Assembly (NCBI GenBank): GCA_022644775.1
Contig: JALCHN010000010.1
Location: forward strand, 1 to 53,185
Direction: 5' to 3'
From: Eggerthellaceae bacterium
GTDB taxonomy: Bacteria; Actinomycetota; Coriobacteriia; Coriobacteriales; Eggerthellaceae
Length of the DNA: 53,185 nt
Below the pieces are notes generated by a model, which was given only the letters and a program-made list of their open reading frames with translations, made no database searches and was not told where the DNA came from. Position 1 is the first letter of the stretch. Every line of letters starts with the position of its first letter. This document shows, one piece after another, positions 19,379 to 27,373 of this stretch. The position numbers and the translations under genes are program-made.

Positions 19379-19542
19379 TGCGGTCAAATCCCGCCTTCTG
19401 TTGGGCATTCAACCGACTTTGCATGAAAACGGGGGCTCTTCACAGGTGTCTTGCATAGAAGTTCGTCTATATACCCCATCAGACTGGGAAATTCTCATGT
19501 AAAGGTTTTATGAACGTAAAACCTCCACCGTTTCCCCACATT

Positions 19543-19648
19543 CTGACAAATCGTCAGACAATTTGTCAGGTTTTGCCCCCGCGTCGCCTGAACCTGACCT
19601 GACAAATCGTCAAACCTGACCTGACAAATCGTCAGACTATTTGTCAGG
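19543..19648. repeat. Left REP cluster of the transposase unit
   Basis: CTGACAAAT/ATTTGTCAG palindromes occur at 19543-19569 and 19620-19648, with a perfect tandem duplication of 22 nt (19591-19612 and 19613-19634) between. The second palindrome contains the stop codon of the transposase gene. Confidence 0.9.
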
Positions 19649-20401
19649 TTTTACCGATTGGATTATTCCCCTGCTGATTCCCGTGAGACGCTCGATTTGG
19701 CGAACGGACAGGCCAGCAGACAACAACAGCCCGAGCAGGCTATTGCGTTCCCGACGGTCAAGCGTTTTCAGCTCATTGAGATTGCGCCCCTCGAGAACCT
19801 TCTCCGCAATTTCAAGAGCCACCCCATCGCGCATCGGGCGCGTCGGCGAACGCAGGGCGTCGGCATCCATGCACTGTCGCTCCCCCGCATGCGCCCTATG
19901 GAACGCGACAAACGCTTTCTCGCTGCCAAACGCGCCTAGGACGAGCTCGGTCGAGCATATTCGACGCGCATCGGCGCGACCGGCATATTCGCCGTAGCTG
20001 CTCCAGCGGTACTCATCCTGCTTGGCGATTCCGGCTTTTTCCGGATTGAAATGGATGTAGCTCGCAATGACGAGAAAGTAGGCCTCGTCATCTACCGGTT
20101 CGCTCTTGAACCGATCTTGGAACAAGCGGCCCGTTCGTTCGTAATGGGCGTTGAACGCACGCGCGTAGGCGCCGCACACGCGCTGCATGCAGAGGGAGAT
20201 TTGGCTCATAGGCGCGCGAAGCAGCAGATGGACATGATTGCCCATAAGGCACCATGCAAGGATTTCCACGGCCGAAGTCGCCGCCGAAGAAACGAGAAGA
20301 TCGAGAAAGCGCTCGCGATCTTCGTCAGCTTCGAATATCAGCTGTCGTCCAACCCCACGACAAACGACGTGGTAGATATCGCTCTCGCACTGCTTCCGCA
20401 T
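19637..20401 (-). CDS. REP-associated tyrosine transposase (IS200/Y1 family)
   Basis: A 254-residue single-strand DNA transposase. The N-terminal strand is DIYHVVCRGVGRQLIFE, the HUH metal site is GNHVHLLL, and the tyrosine region is VIASYIHFNPEKAG, as in TnpA-REP proteins. A C-terminal helix-turn-helix follows (LLSAGLSVRQIERLTGISRG). ATG 20401 (MRKQCES) matches the family start; the 30 upstream residues are unlike it. The ribosome site is weak (GGTGG). The last codons, KPDK-stop, are encoded by the left REP itself. The key residues appear present, so it could be active. Confidence 0.9.
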   Translation of the reverse strand: MRKQCESDIYHVVCRGVGRQLIFEADEDRERFLDLLVSSAATSAVEILAWCLMGNHVHLLLRAPMSQISLCMQRVCGAYARAFNAHYERTGRLFQDRFKSEPVDDEAYFLVIASYIHFNPEKAGIAKQDEYRWSSYGEYAGRADARRICSTELVLGAFGSEKAFVAFHRAHAGERQCMDADALRSPTRPMRDGVALEIAEKVLEGRNLNELKTLDRRERNSLLGLLLSAGLSVRQIERLTGISRGIIQSVKPDK

Positions 20402-20501
20402 GCTCGCACCACCCGCCCCCTTGCACCGAATGGCCGCCGATTTCCGACCATAGTAGCAGGGCCCAGCGATGGGCGCCGAGGGCGTTTCCATCTTGAAAAC
20501 C

Positions 20502-20609
20502 AGCCAACCTGGCGAATCACCAGGTTGGCTGATGCTTCAAAACCTGACAAATACTCTGACAATTTGTCAGATGGCGAAAACCTGACAAATAGTCTGACGA
20601 TTTGTCAGG
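20502..20609. repeat. Right REP cluster with extra stem-loop
   Basis: An 11-bp perfect stem-loop with AGCCAACCTGG arms (20502-20530) is followed by CTGACAAAT/ATTTGTCAG palindromes at 20544-20570 and 20581-20609. The last base of the cluster abuts the paaK stop codon (20610). Confidence 0.9.
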
Positions 20610-21845
20610 TTATTCGTAGCGCTCGTCGAAGACGCGCTTGGTCTTCTTCTCGCTGCGCGGCAGCACGCCCAGCTCGACCACCTTCACGAGCGGCGTGAAC
20701 CCGATGCGGCTCTTCACCTCATGCGCCACGCGGTCGGCCACGTCGAGGAAGTCGTACTCGCCGGTGGTTTCCACGTAGATGCGCATCGTGTCGCGGCCTT
20801 CCAGATGCGAAATGTGAATCTGGTACTCGCTCGACAGCTCGGGGAAGGTCTGCAGCACCTCTTCGATCTGCTTGGGGAAGACGTTGACGCCCTTGATCTT
20901 CATCATGTCGTCGGAACGGCCCACCAGCGCGTCGATGCGCGGGAAACGGCTGCCGCAAGCGCACTCCCCCGGCACGATCCGCGAGATGTCGTGGGTGCGG
21001 AAGCGGATGAGCGGCGCGCCCTCCTTGCGAAGGGTCGTGATGCAGATCTCGCCGTATTCGCCGTCGGGCACGGGCTTAAGGGTTTCGGGATCGAGAATCT
21101 CCAGGTAGATGAAGTCGTCCCAGTAGTGCATGCCGCAGTCGTAGTCGCAGCTGATGCCGATGCCCGGGCCGTAGATTTCGGTGAGGCCGTAGATGTCGTA
21201 GATCTGAATGCCCAGCTCGTTCTTGATGCGACTGCGCATCTTCTCGCCCCAGCGCTCGCTGCCGATGATGCCCTTGCGCAGCGCCAGCTGGTCGCGAATT
21301 CCGCGCTTTTCGATCTCCTCGGCGAGCAGCAGGGCGTACGACGACGTGGCGCACAGCACGGTCGGCTGCATGTCCTCCATGAACTTCAGCTGCTTTTCGG
21401 TGTTGCCCGGGCCCATGGGAACGGCCATGGCGCCGAGCTTTTCCACGCCCGCCTGAAAGCCGATGCCCGCGGTCCACAGGCCGTAGCCCGTGGTGATCTG
21501 CACGCGGTCGCGCGGAGTCACGCCTGCCGTGGCGAAGCAGCGCGCGAACATGGTCGCCCAATCGTCGACGTCTCGCTGGGTGTAGGGGACGATGACCGGC
21601 GTGCCCGTCGTGCCCGACGAGCTGTGGATGCGCACGATCTTGTCTTCGGGCACCGCCGAAAGCCCCAGCGGATAGGCCTCGCGCAAATCGGCTTTCTCGG
21701 TGAAGGGAAGCTGCTCGAAATCGGCCTGGGTGCGCACGTCGGCCAGGTCGACGTCGGCGTACTTCTTGGCGTAGAAGAGCGAACGGCCCTTCAGGGTCTT
21801 GAACTGCTCGCGAATCGCCGCGAGCTGCTCGGGTTTCATTTCCAT
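20610..21845 (-). CDS. paaK: Phenylacetate-CoA ligase family enzyme
   Basis: A 411-residue AMP-forming ligase joining phenylacetate or a related aryl acid to CoA. It shows the phosphate-binding SSGTTGTPVIVPYT, the YGLTEIYGPG acyl-binding motif and the C-terminal VGRSDDMMKIKGVNVFP hinge. ATG 21845 is used (MEMKPEQ), with a GGGGA ribosome site; the frame open to 21899 is ignored. It is the last gene after iorB, 54 nt downstream, and ends directly on the REP cluster. With IorAB it should form an aryl-pyruvate to aryl-acetate or aryl-acetyl-CoA module. Confidence 0.93.
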   Translation of the reverse strand: MEMKPEQLAAIREQFKTLKGRSLFYAKKYADVDLADVRTQADFEQLPFTEKADLREAYPLGLSAVPEDKIVRIHSSSGTTGTPVIVPYTQRDVDDWATMFARCFATAGVTPRDRVQITTGYGLWTAGIGFQAGVEKLGAMAVPMGPGNTEKQLKFMEDMQPTVLCATSSYALLLAEEIEKRGIRDQLALRKGIIGSERWGEKMRSRIKNELGIQIYDIYGLTEIYGPGIGISCDYDCGMHYWDDFIYLEILDPETLKPVPDGEYGEICITTLRKEGAPLIRFRTHDISRIVPGECACGSRFPRIDALVGRSDDMMKIKGVNVFPKQIEEVLQTFPELSSEYQIHISHLEGRDTMRIYVETTGEYDFLDVADRVAHEVKSRIGFTPLVKVVELGVLPRSEKKTKRVFDERYE

Positions 21846-21899
21846 GGGTATCCCCGCTTTCCACAGCGGCCGCGTCGCTGAAACGGCGCGGCCGCCCAT

Positions 21900-22526
21900 C
21901 TAGTTGACTGAAGGCGCGCCGACGCGCGCGATGGCCGTGTCGATCGCCGCACGGTTGAGCGCGACGAAGGCGGGCTTCACACAGGCCTCCATCGCGCGCA
22001 CGAGCTCGTCGGTGCCGATGGCACCGCGCAGGCCAAACGAGGTCCCGTTCGAAGCGGCCACGGCGGAAGCAAGCATCACGAGGTTGGCCACCTTGCGGCT
22101 GCCCACCTCCTCGCAGATGGCGGCTTCGTCGACGGCCAAGAAGTGCGGCGCCGCGCCTTCCAGATACGCGAGCAGCGGCTCCGCCTCGTACGGCTCGCCC
22201 GAAAGGGTGGTCTCCACCGAGGGAATGGCCGTACGGGCGCACACGAGCAGGCCGTCGGGCGCCAGGTAGGGCAAGGCGCGCACCGCTTCGCCCGGCTCGA
22301 GCGCGACGATGCAGTCGGCCGTGCCGCGCGCGATGAGCGGGGCGTGCACCTCTTCGCCCGCGTCGCCCATGCGCACGTGCGAGGTCACGTTGCCGCCGCG
22401 CTGGGCCATGCCGATCGTTTCGGCCGTGCGGACCTTCCAACCGCGCGCCTGGGCCGCGGCAGCGAGGATCTTGGCGGCGAGCACCGACCCCTGCCCGCCG
22501 ATGCCGGCGATAAGAACGTTGAGCAT
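21900..22526 (-). CDS. iorB: Indolepyruvate oxidoreductase subunit beta
   Basis: A 208-residue small subunit of the oxygen-sensitive enzyme that oxidatively decarboxylates aryl-pyruvates to aryl-acetyl-CoA with ferredoxin. The gamma-type domain is recognised from NVLIAGIGGQGSVLAAKIL, ETIGMAQRGGNVTSHVR and DEAAICEEVGSRKVANLVML. ATG 22526 begins one base after the iorA stop, so the genes are coupled. Confidence 0.94.
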   Translation of the reverse strand: MLNVLIAGIGGQGSVLAAKILAAAAQARGWKVRTAETIGMAQRGGNVTSHVRMGDAGEEVHAPLIARGTADCIVALEPGEAVRALPYLAPDGLLVCARTAIPSVETTLSGEPYEAEPLLAYLEGAAPHFLAVDEAAICEEVGSRKVANLVMLASAVAASNGTSFGLRGAIGTDELVRAMEACVKPAFVALNRAAIDTAIARVGAPSVN

Positions 22527-22527
22527 C

Positions 22528-24447
22528 CTACTCACCTGCCTTACCAGCGAACGGAACGCGCCCTTCGGTGCGCACCGCCGCCGAAATCGCACCGTGCTGG
22601 CACACATCGACGCACAGCCCGCAGCCGTAACAGGTAGCGGCATCGACGATCATCTTCGAACCGTCGGCGGACATGGTCATGGCCGGGCAGCCGATCGCCT
22701 CCACGCACACGCGGCAGCCCACGCAGGCGTCGTCGTCGACCACGGCGCGCGGCTCGGGGCGGACGATCTGGGTGCAGGGCGAGCGGAAGATGAGCGCCGA
22801 GGGCCCTTCGAAGTCGACGGCACGCCTAGCCGCCGCCAGGCTCTCCTTCAGATAGAGGGGGTTGGCGTGCTCGATGCAGGTCACGCCGAGCCCTTCGAGC
22901 ACCGCCTCGATGCGGATGGGATCCGACACGGGGCCCATGAGCGTGCGCCCGATGCCCGGGTGGGGCTGGCCGCCCGTCATGGCCGTGGTCGAGTTGTCGA
23001 GCACGACGATCGTGATGTCGTGCTGGTTGTAAACCGCGTTGGCCACGCCGGTCATGCCGCTCGCGAAGAAGGTCGAGTCGCCGATGAAGGCGACCGCCTT
23101 GGTGCCCGGTTCGGCCACGGCGACGCCTTGCGCCATCGTGATGCCGGCGCCCATGCACAGACAGGTGTCGACCGCCTCGAGCGGCTTGGCGTTGCCCAGC
23201 GTGTAGCAGCCGATATCGCCGCAGAGCACGTTCTTCTTGCCGCGCAGGGCGCGCTTGACCGCGTAGAAGGCCCCGCGGTGGGGGCAGCCGGCGCAGAGCA
23301 CGGGCGGGCGGGCGGGCGCCTGGGGCGCTGCAGGGTCGGGTGCGGGCTCTTCGGGCAGCGCGTCGGTGACGCCCAGGAAGCGGGCGATGCGACGGGCGCA
23401 GTCTTCCACCGAATTCTCGCCGCGGGCAAGCGTCGACCCGTCGAGCTTGCCGTGCACGCGGTAAGACAGCTTGTCGCGGCCCGCCAGCATGAGCAGGTCG
23501 TCTTCGATCACGTGGTCGAGCTCTTCGAAGACGAGGACGTCGGTCTTGCCGGCCGCGAATGCGCGGGCCCGGCGCACCGGGAAGGGGAAGGGGGTCCCCA
23601 CCTGCAAAAAATCGAACGCGGGCAGCTGGGCGCCGCGGGCGATGAGCATCTCGATCGCCTCGCGCGCATAGGCGCCGCTCACGCCGCCGCAAACGATGCC
23701 GAGCGGAGCCGCTCCCGCGTCGGCGGGCGCGCATTCCTCGCCCGCATAGGCGTAAAGGGGATTGAAGGAGCCGGCGGCTTCCTCGCTCGCGATTTCGTGC
23801 AGGCGGTCGTTGATCTCGCCGTGGGCCGCGTACGACCGGCGCGGAAAGATGACCCACTTGGGGTCCTTTTCGAAGCCGCCTTCGGGCACAGGACGCGCGT
23901 GGGTTTCGCTGGGCACGTCGAAGAAGGTGCTCGCGTGGTTCACGCGCGTGGTGGGCCGCACAATGACCGGCGTATGCCACGTTTCGGATACCTCGAAGGC
24001 GTGCCGCATCATGTCGGCGCCCGATTCGGGGTTCCACGGGTCGAGCACGGGCACTTTGGCGAAGTTGGCGAAGCGGCGCGTGTCCTGCTCGGTCTGGCTG
24101 GAAATGGGGCCCGGGTCGTCGGCCACGAAGAGCACGAGCCCGCCTCGCACGCCCACGTAATTGGCAGACAGCAGGGCGTCGGCGGCCACGTTCAAGCCCA
24201 TCTGCTTGCAGGTGAACAGGCCGCGCGCGCCGCTGGCGGATGCGCCCACCAAAAGCTCGAGAGCGGCCTTTTCGTTATCGGACCATTCCACGTACACGTC
24301 GTGGGCCACGCCCGCCGCATGCAGTTTGGCCACCGTTTCGACCAGCTCGCTCGAGGGGGTGCCCGGGTAGCCGGCCACCACGTTCACGCCCGCTTCGAGA
24401 GCAGCCCAGGCGAAGGCCTCGTTGCCCATGAGCAGGGTGCTACGCAT
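22528..24447 (-). CDS. iorA: Indolepyruvate oxidoreductase subunit alpha
   Basis: A 639-residue large subunit binding TPP and two [4Fe-4S] clusters. The N-terminal pyrimidine domain has GYPGTPSSELVE; the TPP domain has CAGCPHRG, GDIGCYTLG and IGDSTFFASG with NSTTAMTGGQPHPG; the C-terminal ferredoxin domain has CVGCRVCVEAIGCP and CYGCGLCVDVCQ. The first cluster has an IGCP variant with an extra residue before the last Cys. Its start overlaps the end of purE by 8 nt. Substrates are likely indole-, phenyl- or hydroxyphenyl-pyruvate. Confidence 0.96.
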   Translation of the reverse strand: MRSTLLMGNEAFAWAALEAGVNVVAGYPGTPSSELVETVAKLHAAGVAHDVYVEWSDNEKAALELLVGASASGARGLFTCKQMGLNVAADALLSANYVGVRGGLVLFVADDPGPISSQTEQDTRRFANFAKVPVLDPWNPESGADMMRHAFEVSETWHTPVIVRPTTRVNHASTFFDVPSETHARPVPEGGFEKDPKWVIFPRRSYAAHGEINDRLHEIASEEAAGSFNPLYAYAGEECAPADAGAAPLGIVCGGVSGAYAREAIEMLIARGAQLPAFDFLQVGTPFPFPVRRARAFAAGKTDVLVFEELDHVIEDDLLMLAGRDKLSYRVHGKLDGSTLARGENSVEDCARRIARFLGVTDALPEEPAPDPAAPQAPARPPVLCAGCPHRGAFYAVKRALRGKKNVLCGDIGCYTLGNAKPLEAVDTCLCMGAGITMAQGVAVAEPGTKAVAFIGDSTFFASGMTGVANAVYNQHDITIVVLDNSTTAMTGGQPHPGIGRTLMGPVSDPIRIEAVLEGLGVTCIEHANPLYLKESLAAARRAVDFEGPSALIFRSPCTQIVRPEPRAVVDDDACVGCRVCVEAIGCPAMTMSADGSKMIVDAATCYGCGLCVDVCQHGAISAAVRTEGRVPFAGKAGE

Positions 24448-24907
24448 CGGCCATGTCCTTCTTGAAGGCGCGCATCTGGTCGCGGTAGGCCGCGTCGCCG
24501 GTGCCGAGCATCTGCAGGGCCAGGATGGCGGCGTTCTTCGCGCCGTTGATGGCCACGCAGGCCACGGGCACGCCCGACGGCATCTGCACCATGGAAAGCA
24601 GCGAATCGAGGCCGCCCAGATCGCTCGTCTTCATGGGAACGGCGATGACGGGCAGCGGCGTGTAGGCGGCCACCACGCCACCCAGGTGCGCGGCCTTGCC
24701 GGCGGCGGCGATGATGACGCGGATGCCGCGGTCTTCGGCGCTTGCGGCCCATTCGTGCACCTCGAGCGGCTTGCGATGGGCCGACGCGACCTTCACTTCG
24801 TAGGGGATGCCGAACGCATCGAGCTGGTCCATGCAAGCCTGCATATTGGGCAGGTCGCTTTTGGAACCCATGATGATGCCGACCAACGGCGTTGCTTCGT
24901 CTGCCAT
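24440..24907 (-). CDS. purE: N5-carboxyaminoimidazole ribonucleotide mutase
   Basis: A 155-residue PurE of purine synthesis. [11 protein letters not shown] at the start, SAHRKP and the [25 protein letters not shown] block are the substrate-binding signatures. ATG 24907 follows GAAGGAG. It is first in an apparent operon with iorA, iorB and paaK, which is an odd pairing; purA and purD lie 9 kb away. The 24908-25044 gap holds nothing I can identify. Confidence 0.95.
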   Translation of the reverse strand: MADEATPLVGIIMGSKSDLPNMQACMDQLDAFGIPYEVKVASAHRKPLEVHEWAASAEDRGIRVIIAAAGKAAHLGGVVAAYTPLPVIAVPMKTSDLGGLDSLLSMVQMPSGVPVACVAINGAKNAAILALQMLGTGDAAYRDQMRAFKKDMADA

Positions 24908-25044
24908 GAAAACGCTCCTTCGATCACGCCCCAGCGGGGCCCTAGCATGCGCTCCATTCTACCACCCGCGCACTTCAGCAGAGTGGAGTGCGCGGAATGC
25001 GCAAGGGTCGCAGGACTTGCAGGTGCGGGGCGGGCGCGCAGACG

Positions 25045-25081
25045 CAAAAAGGGGCGCACAGCCGGTTGGCCATGCGCCCCT
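25045..25081 (-). terminator. Terminator of the DUF4013 gene
   Basis: Stem AGGGGCGCA/TGCGCCCCT with an inner GCC/GGC pair, followed on the minus strand by TTTTT. Confidence 0.9.
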
Positions 25082-25099
25082 CGAGGTGCGGGATACGGG

Positions 25100-26425
25100 C
25101 TATTTGGAAGCGCCGTCGTCGGACGCGGGCTTGGCCGGGTCGTTGGACGCAGCGGGCGCCGGGTCGTCTGCCGCGGGCTTGGCCGAATCGGCGGGCGAAG
25201 CGGGGGCTTCGGGCGCAACGGGCGCAGCCGGCTGCTGGGGCGCCTCGACCGCCGGCGCGGGCGACTCGGGCGCGGGGGCCGCAGGCTGCGACTGCACGGG
25301 GGTCGGCTGCACGGGTGCTGGCACGGGCGCCGCCGGCTGCTGGGGCTGGGATGCGGGCTGCCCCGCCGCTTCAGGCGCGGGTGCCGCAGGCTGCTGCTGT
25401 GCCGCCGTCTGTTGGGCCGCAGGGGCGTTCACCGGTTGCTGCGGCTGCTGCACCGGCTGCTGGGCCTGCCAAGCCGCGGCCGCTTGCGCCCGAGCCTGTT
25501 CCGCTTCGAAGGGCAGCGGCGCGTCCTGACCGCCCCACTTGGCCACCTCGAAGCCCTGCGTCCAGTAGCCCATCGCGCGGAAGACGAGGGCCGTGATGAA
25601 CATCTGCCCCACCACGGCCAGGTAGCACACCGCCGCAAGGAGCAGGATGCCCAGGCCGAGCACGGGCAGGATCGACTGCAGGAAGGACAGGAAGGCCGCG
25701 TCGCTCGACCCGTAGCCGTATCCGTAGCCGTACGCCAGGTCGTCGTAGGAGCCGCTCATCATGTTCATGAAAGCGGGGCCGCCGGTGAAGATCCCGATGA
25801 AGATCGACAGGAAGATGACCACGAAGATCGCGCAGGACACCGCAATGCCGATAATGAGCCCTACCACAAGGGCCATGAGCAGGATGCGCACGATGCCCGA
25901 CGCGTCATGCTTGATCATCTTCCACAGCGTCGAAATCTGGAAGGCGGGCGAGAAACGGTCGTAGATGACCGAACGCGCCGTGCCCGCGAGGGCGAAGAAT
26001 ACGATCGCGATCGCCACGACGAAGGCGAGCACGCCCATGACGAAGCCGAGCGCATCGAAGCCCGCGCTCGCCGGCGCCATGCGACCGTTTCCGTAAGCGC
26101 CCGCAGCGCCGCCGGCCGCCGCGCCCGCGAAGCCCATGAGCAGGCTCGTAAGCGCCCAGGCGATTGCGGCGTAGATGAACAGGGCTGCGAACACGAACCA
26201 ACCGCGGCGGTAGAGCTTGCCGTCCTCGTTGCCGAAGATACGGGCGGGCAGGGGCGATTTCACGCCCCAGGCGATGTCGCGCGCCCAACCGCCCAGGTAG
26301 CCGTAGGCCACGATAGGCCCGAAGATCGGAATGAAATCGAGCAGGGCGAGCAGGCAGAGCTTGCCGAACCAGCCCGGGGAATTCTTGATGTCGTTCCATG
26401 CGCGTGAATAGTAGCCTTGCTGCAT
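25100..26425 (-). CDS. DUF4013-type membrane protein with Pro/Gln/Ala tail
   Basis: A 441-residue protein. The first half (residues 1-300) has about 5-6 membrane segments; the start resembles DUF4013 proteins (WNDIKNSPGWFGKLCLLALL, then GYLGGWARDIAWG). There is a short glycine/tyrosine run (YGYGYGYG). The last 130 residues are a disordered tail of Ala, Pro, Gln, then acidic residues. ATG 26425 follows AAAGGAGG at 5 nt; the longer frame upstream is ignored. Function unknown. It is a monocistronic unit. Confidence 0.8.
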   Translation of the reverse strand: MQQGYYSRAWNDIKNSPGWFGKLCLLALLDFIPIFGPIVAYGYLGGWARDIAWGVKSPLPARIFGNEDGKLYRRGWFVFAALFIYAAIAWALTSLLMGFAGAAAGGAAGAYGNGRMAPASAGFDALGFVMGVLAFVVAIAIVFFALAGTARSVIYDRFSPAFQISTLWKMIKHDASGIVRILLMALVVGLIIGIAVSCAIFVVIFLSIFIGIFTGGPAFMNMMSGSYDDLAYGYGYGYGSSDAAFLSFLQSILPVLGLGILLLAAVCYLAVVGQMFITALVFRAMGYWTQGFEVAKWGGQDAPLPFEAEQARAQAAAAWQAQQPVQQPQQPVNAPAAQQTAAQQQPAAPAPEAAGQPASQPQQPAAPVPAPVQPTPVQSQPAAPAPESPAPAVEAPQQPAAPVAPEAPASPADSAKPAADDPAPAASNDPAKPASDDGASK

Positions 26426-26652
26426 GGTGACCTCCTTTCGGTGGGATTTCCCGCGCCAGGGGCGCTGTCTGCCGCAACGCGCCGAACGGGCCCGGAAATC
26501 CATCGTCTCGTTTTGTCTCCCGATTATAAGCGAGGGGCTGAAAGCCACCTTAAAGATTGGGTAACGGGACCCCTTCCCCGCGGAAACCACAGGCCGGGCG
26601 CAGGCCCCACCGGGCACAACCGCCGAGGCTGGAGGAAAGAGCGCCACCCCCG

Positions 26653-26694
26653 CAAAAAACGAAAACAGGCCAGAAGCAAGAAGCTTCTGGCCTG
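26653..26694 (-). terminator. Terminator of tRNA-Phe
   Basis: A perfect 12-bp stem (26666-26677 with 26683-26694), followed on the minus strand by TTTTCG and a run of six T. Confidence 0.9.
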
Positions 26695-26704
26695 CGAAAA
26701 CTCG

Positions 26705-26780
26705 TGGTGGTCGGAAAGGGACTTGAACCCCTGACACGGGGATTTTCAATCCCCTGCTCTACCAACTGAGCTATCCGACC
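26705..26780 (-). tRNA. tRNA-Phe (GAA)
   Basis: The minus strand folds as a full cloverleaf: acceptor GGTCGGA/TCCGACC, D arm with AGTTGGTAGA, anticodon stem GGGGA/TCCCC around loop TTGAAAA (anticodon GAA), T arm with TTCAAGT, and an encoded CCA end. A consensus promoter and a terminator frame it. Confidence 0.97.
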
Positions 26781-26811
26781 ATCCGGATGCGTTGCGTAAA
26801 CGCGAGATAGA

Positions 26812-26840
26812 AATATACGCGCTTCCGTCGCCTACGTCAA
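26812..26840 (-). promoter_or_regulatory. Strong promoter of tRNA-Phe
   Basis: On the minus strand: TTGACG (26840-26835), 17-nt spacer, TATATT (26817-26812), about 32 nt before the mature tRNA. Confidence 0.9.
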
Positions 26841-26994
26841 GAAAGAATTTTCGAAAGACGGAACCGGTCGCGCAGCTCCACGGAATCGCCCGTTGGCCCA
26901 AGGGGCGAGAGAGGATACCTCGCTGCACGGCCTGCACCCCGTCCGTTGGCTCGCCCGAGCGTCAGGCGGAACCCGCCGCGACGCGCGCGCCCCG

Positions 26995-27309
26995 CTAGTT
27001 GATCAGCAGCAGCTCCACCTGCTCTTTGGTCTGCAAGCCCTCTGCCCGGTCGCGCATCTTGCCGTGGTCGAACACGATGAGCGTGGGGATGTTGTACACG
27101 CGGTACTTGCGCGCGAACTCGGGCACCTCGTCGATGTTGACCTTGCCGATCTTGATCTTGCGCGGCTGCTCGCGCTCGATGCGGTCGAGCACCTTGCGCT
27201 GCTTGCGGCAGGGGCCGCACCAGGGCGCCCAGAAATCGAGCAGGACTATTCCGTCGAAATCGAGCACTTCGCGTTTGAAATTCTTCGTGGTGATCTGCAC
27301 CGTCGACAT
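26995..27309 (-). CDS. trxA: Thioredoxin
   Basis: A 104-residue thioredoxin with the redox site WCGPC (residues 30-34), the cis-proline region YNIPTLIVF and usual length. It reduces disulfides in the cytoplasm. ATG 27309 follows GAAGGGA. It lies 64 nt downstream of the SixA-CHAD gene on the same strand. No terminator is visible before the tRNA-Phe promoter. Confidence 0.95.
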   Translation of the reverse strand: MSTVQITTKNFKREVLDFDGIVLLDFWAPWCGPCRKQRKVLDRIEREQPRKIKIGKVNIDEVPEFARKYRVYNIPTLIVFDHGKMRDRAEGLQTKEQVELLLIN

Positions 27310-27373
27310 GATGTTCCCTTCGTGCGTGCGCCGGCCGGCCGGCGCGGACCTCGCGTTACCGCTCTAGGATACG

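Larger units (their letters stand above)
19543..20609 (-). mobile_element. REP-transposase unit (RAYT with flanking REPs)
   Basis: An IS200-like Y1 transposase gene lies between two REP clusters. The outer 29-nt palindromes at 19620-19648 and 20581-20609 are exact reverse complements. This is the arrangement known for REP-associated tyrosine transposases that are fixed in genomes and seed REP sequences. Confidence 0.85.

Noticed and set aside
19208-19408. 66-codon minus frame over the small-peptide locus
   Set aside because: Arg-rich shadow in another frame; the ribosome site, promoter and terminator fit the 28-codon frame.
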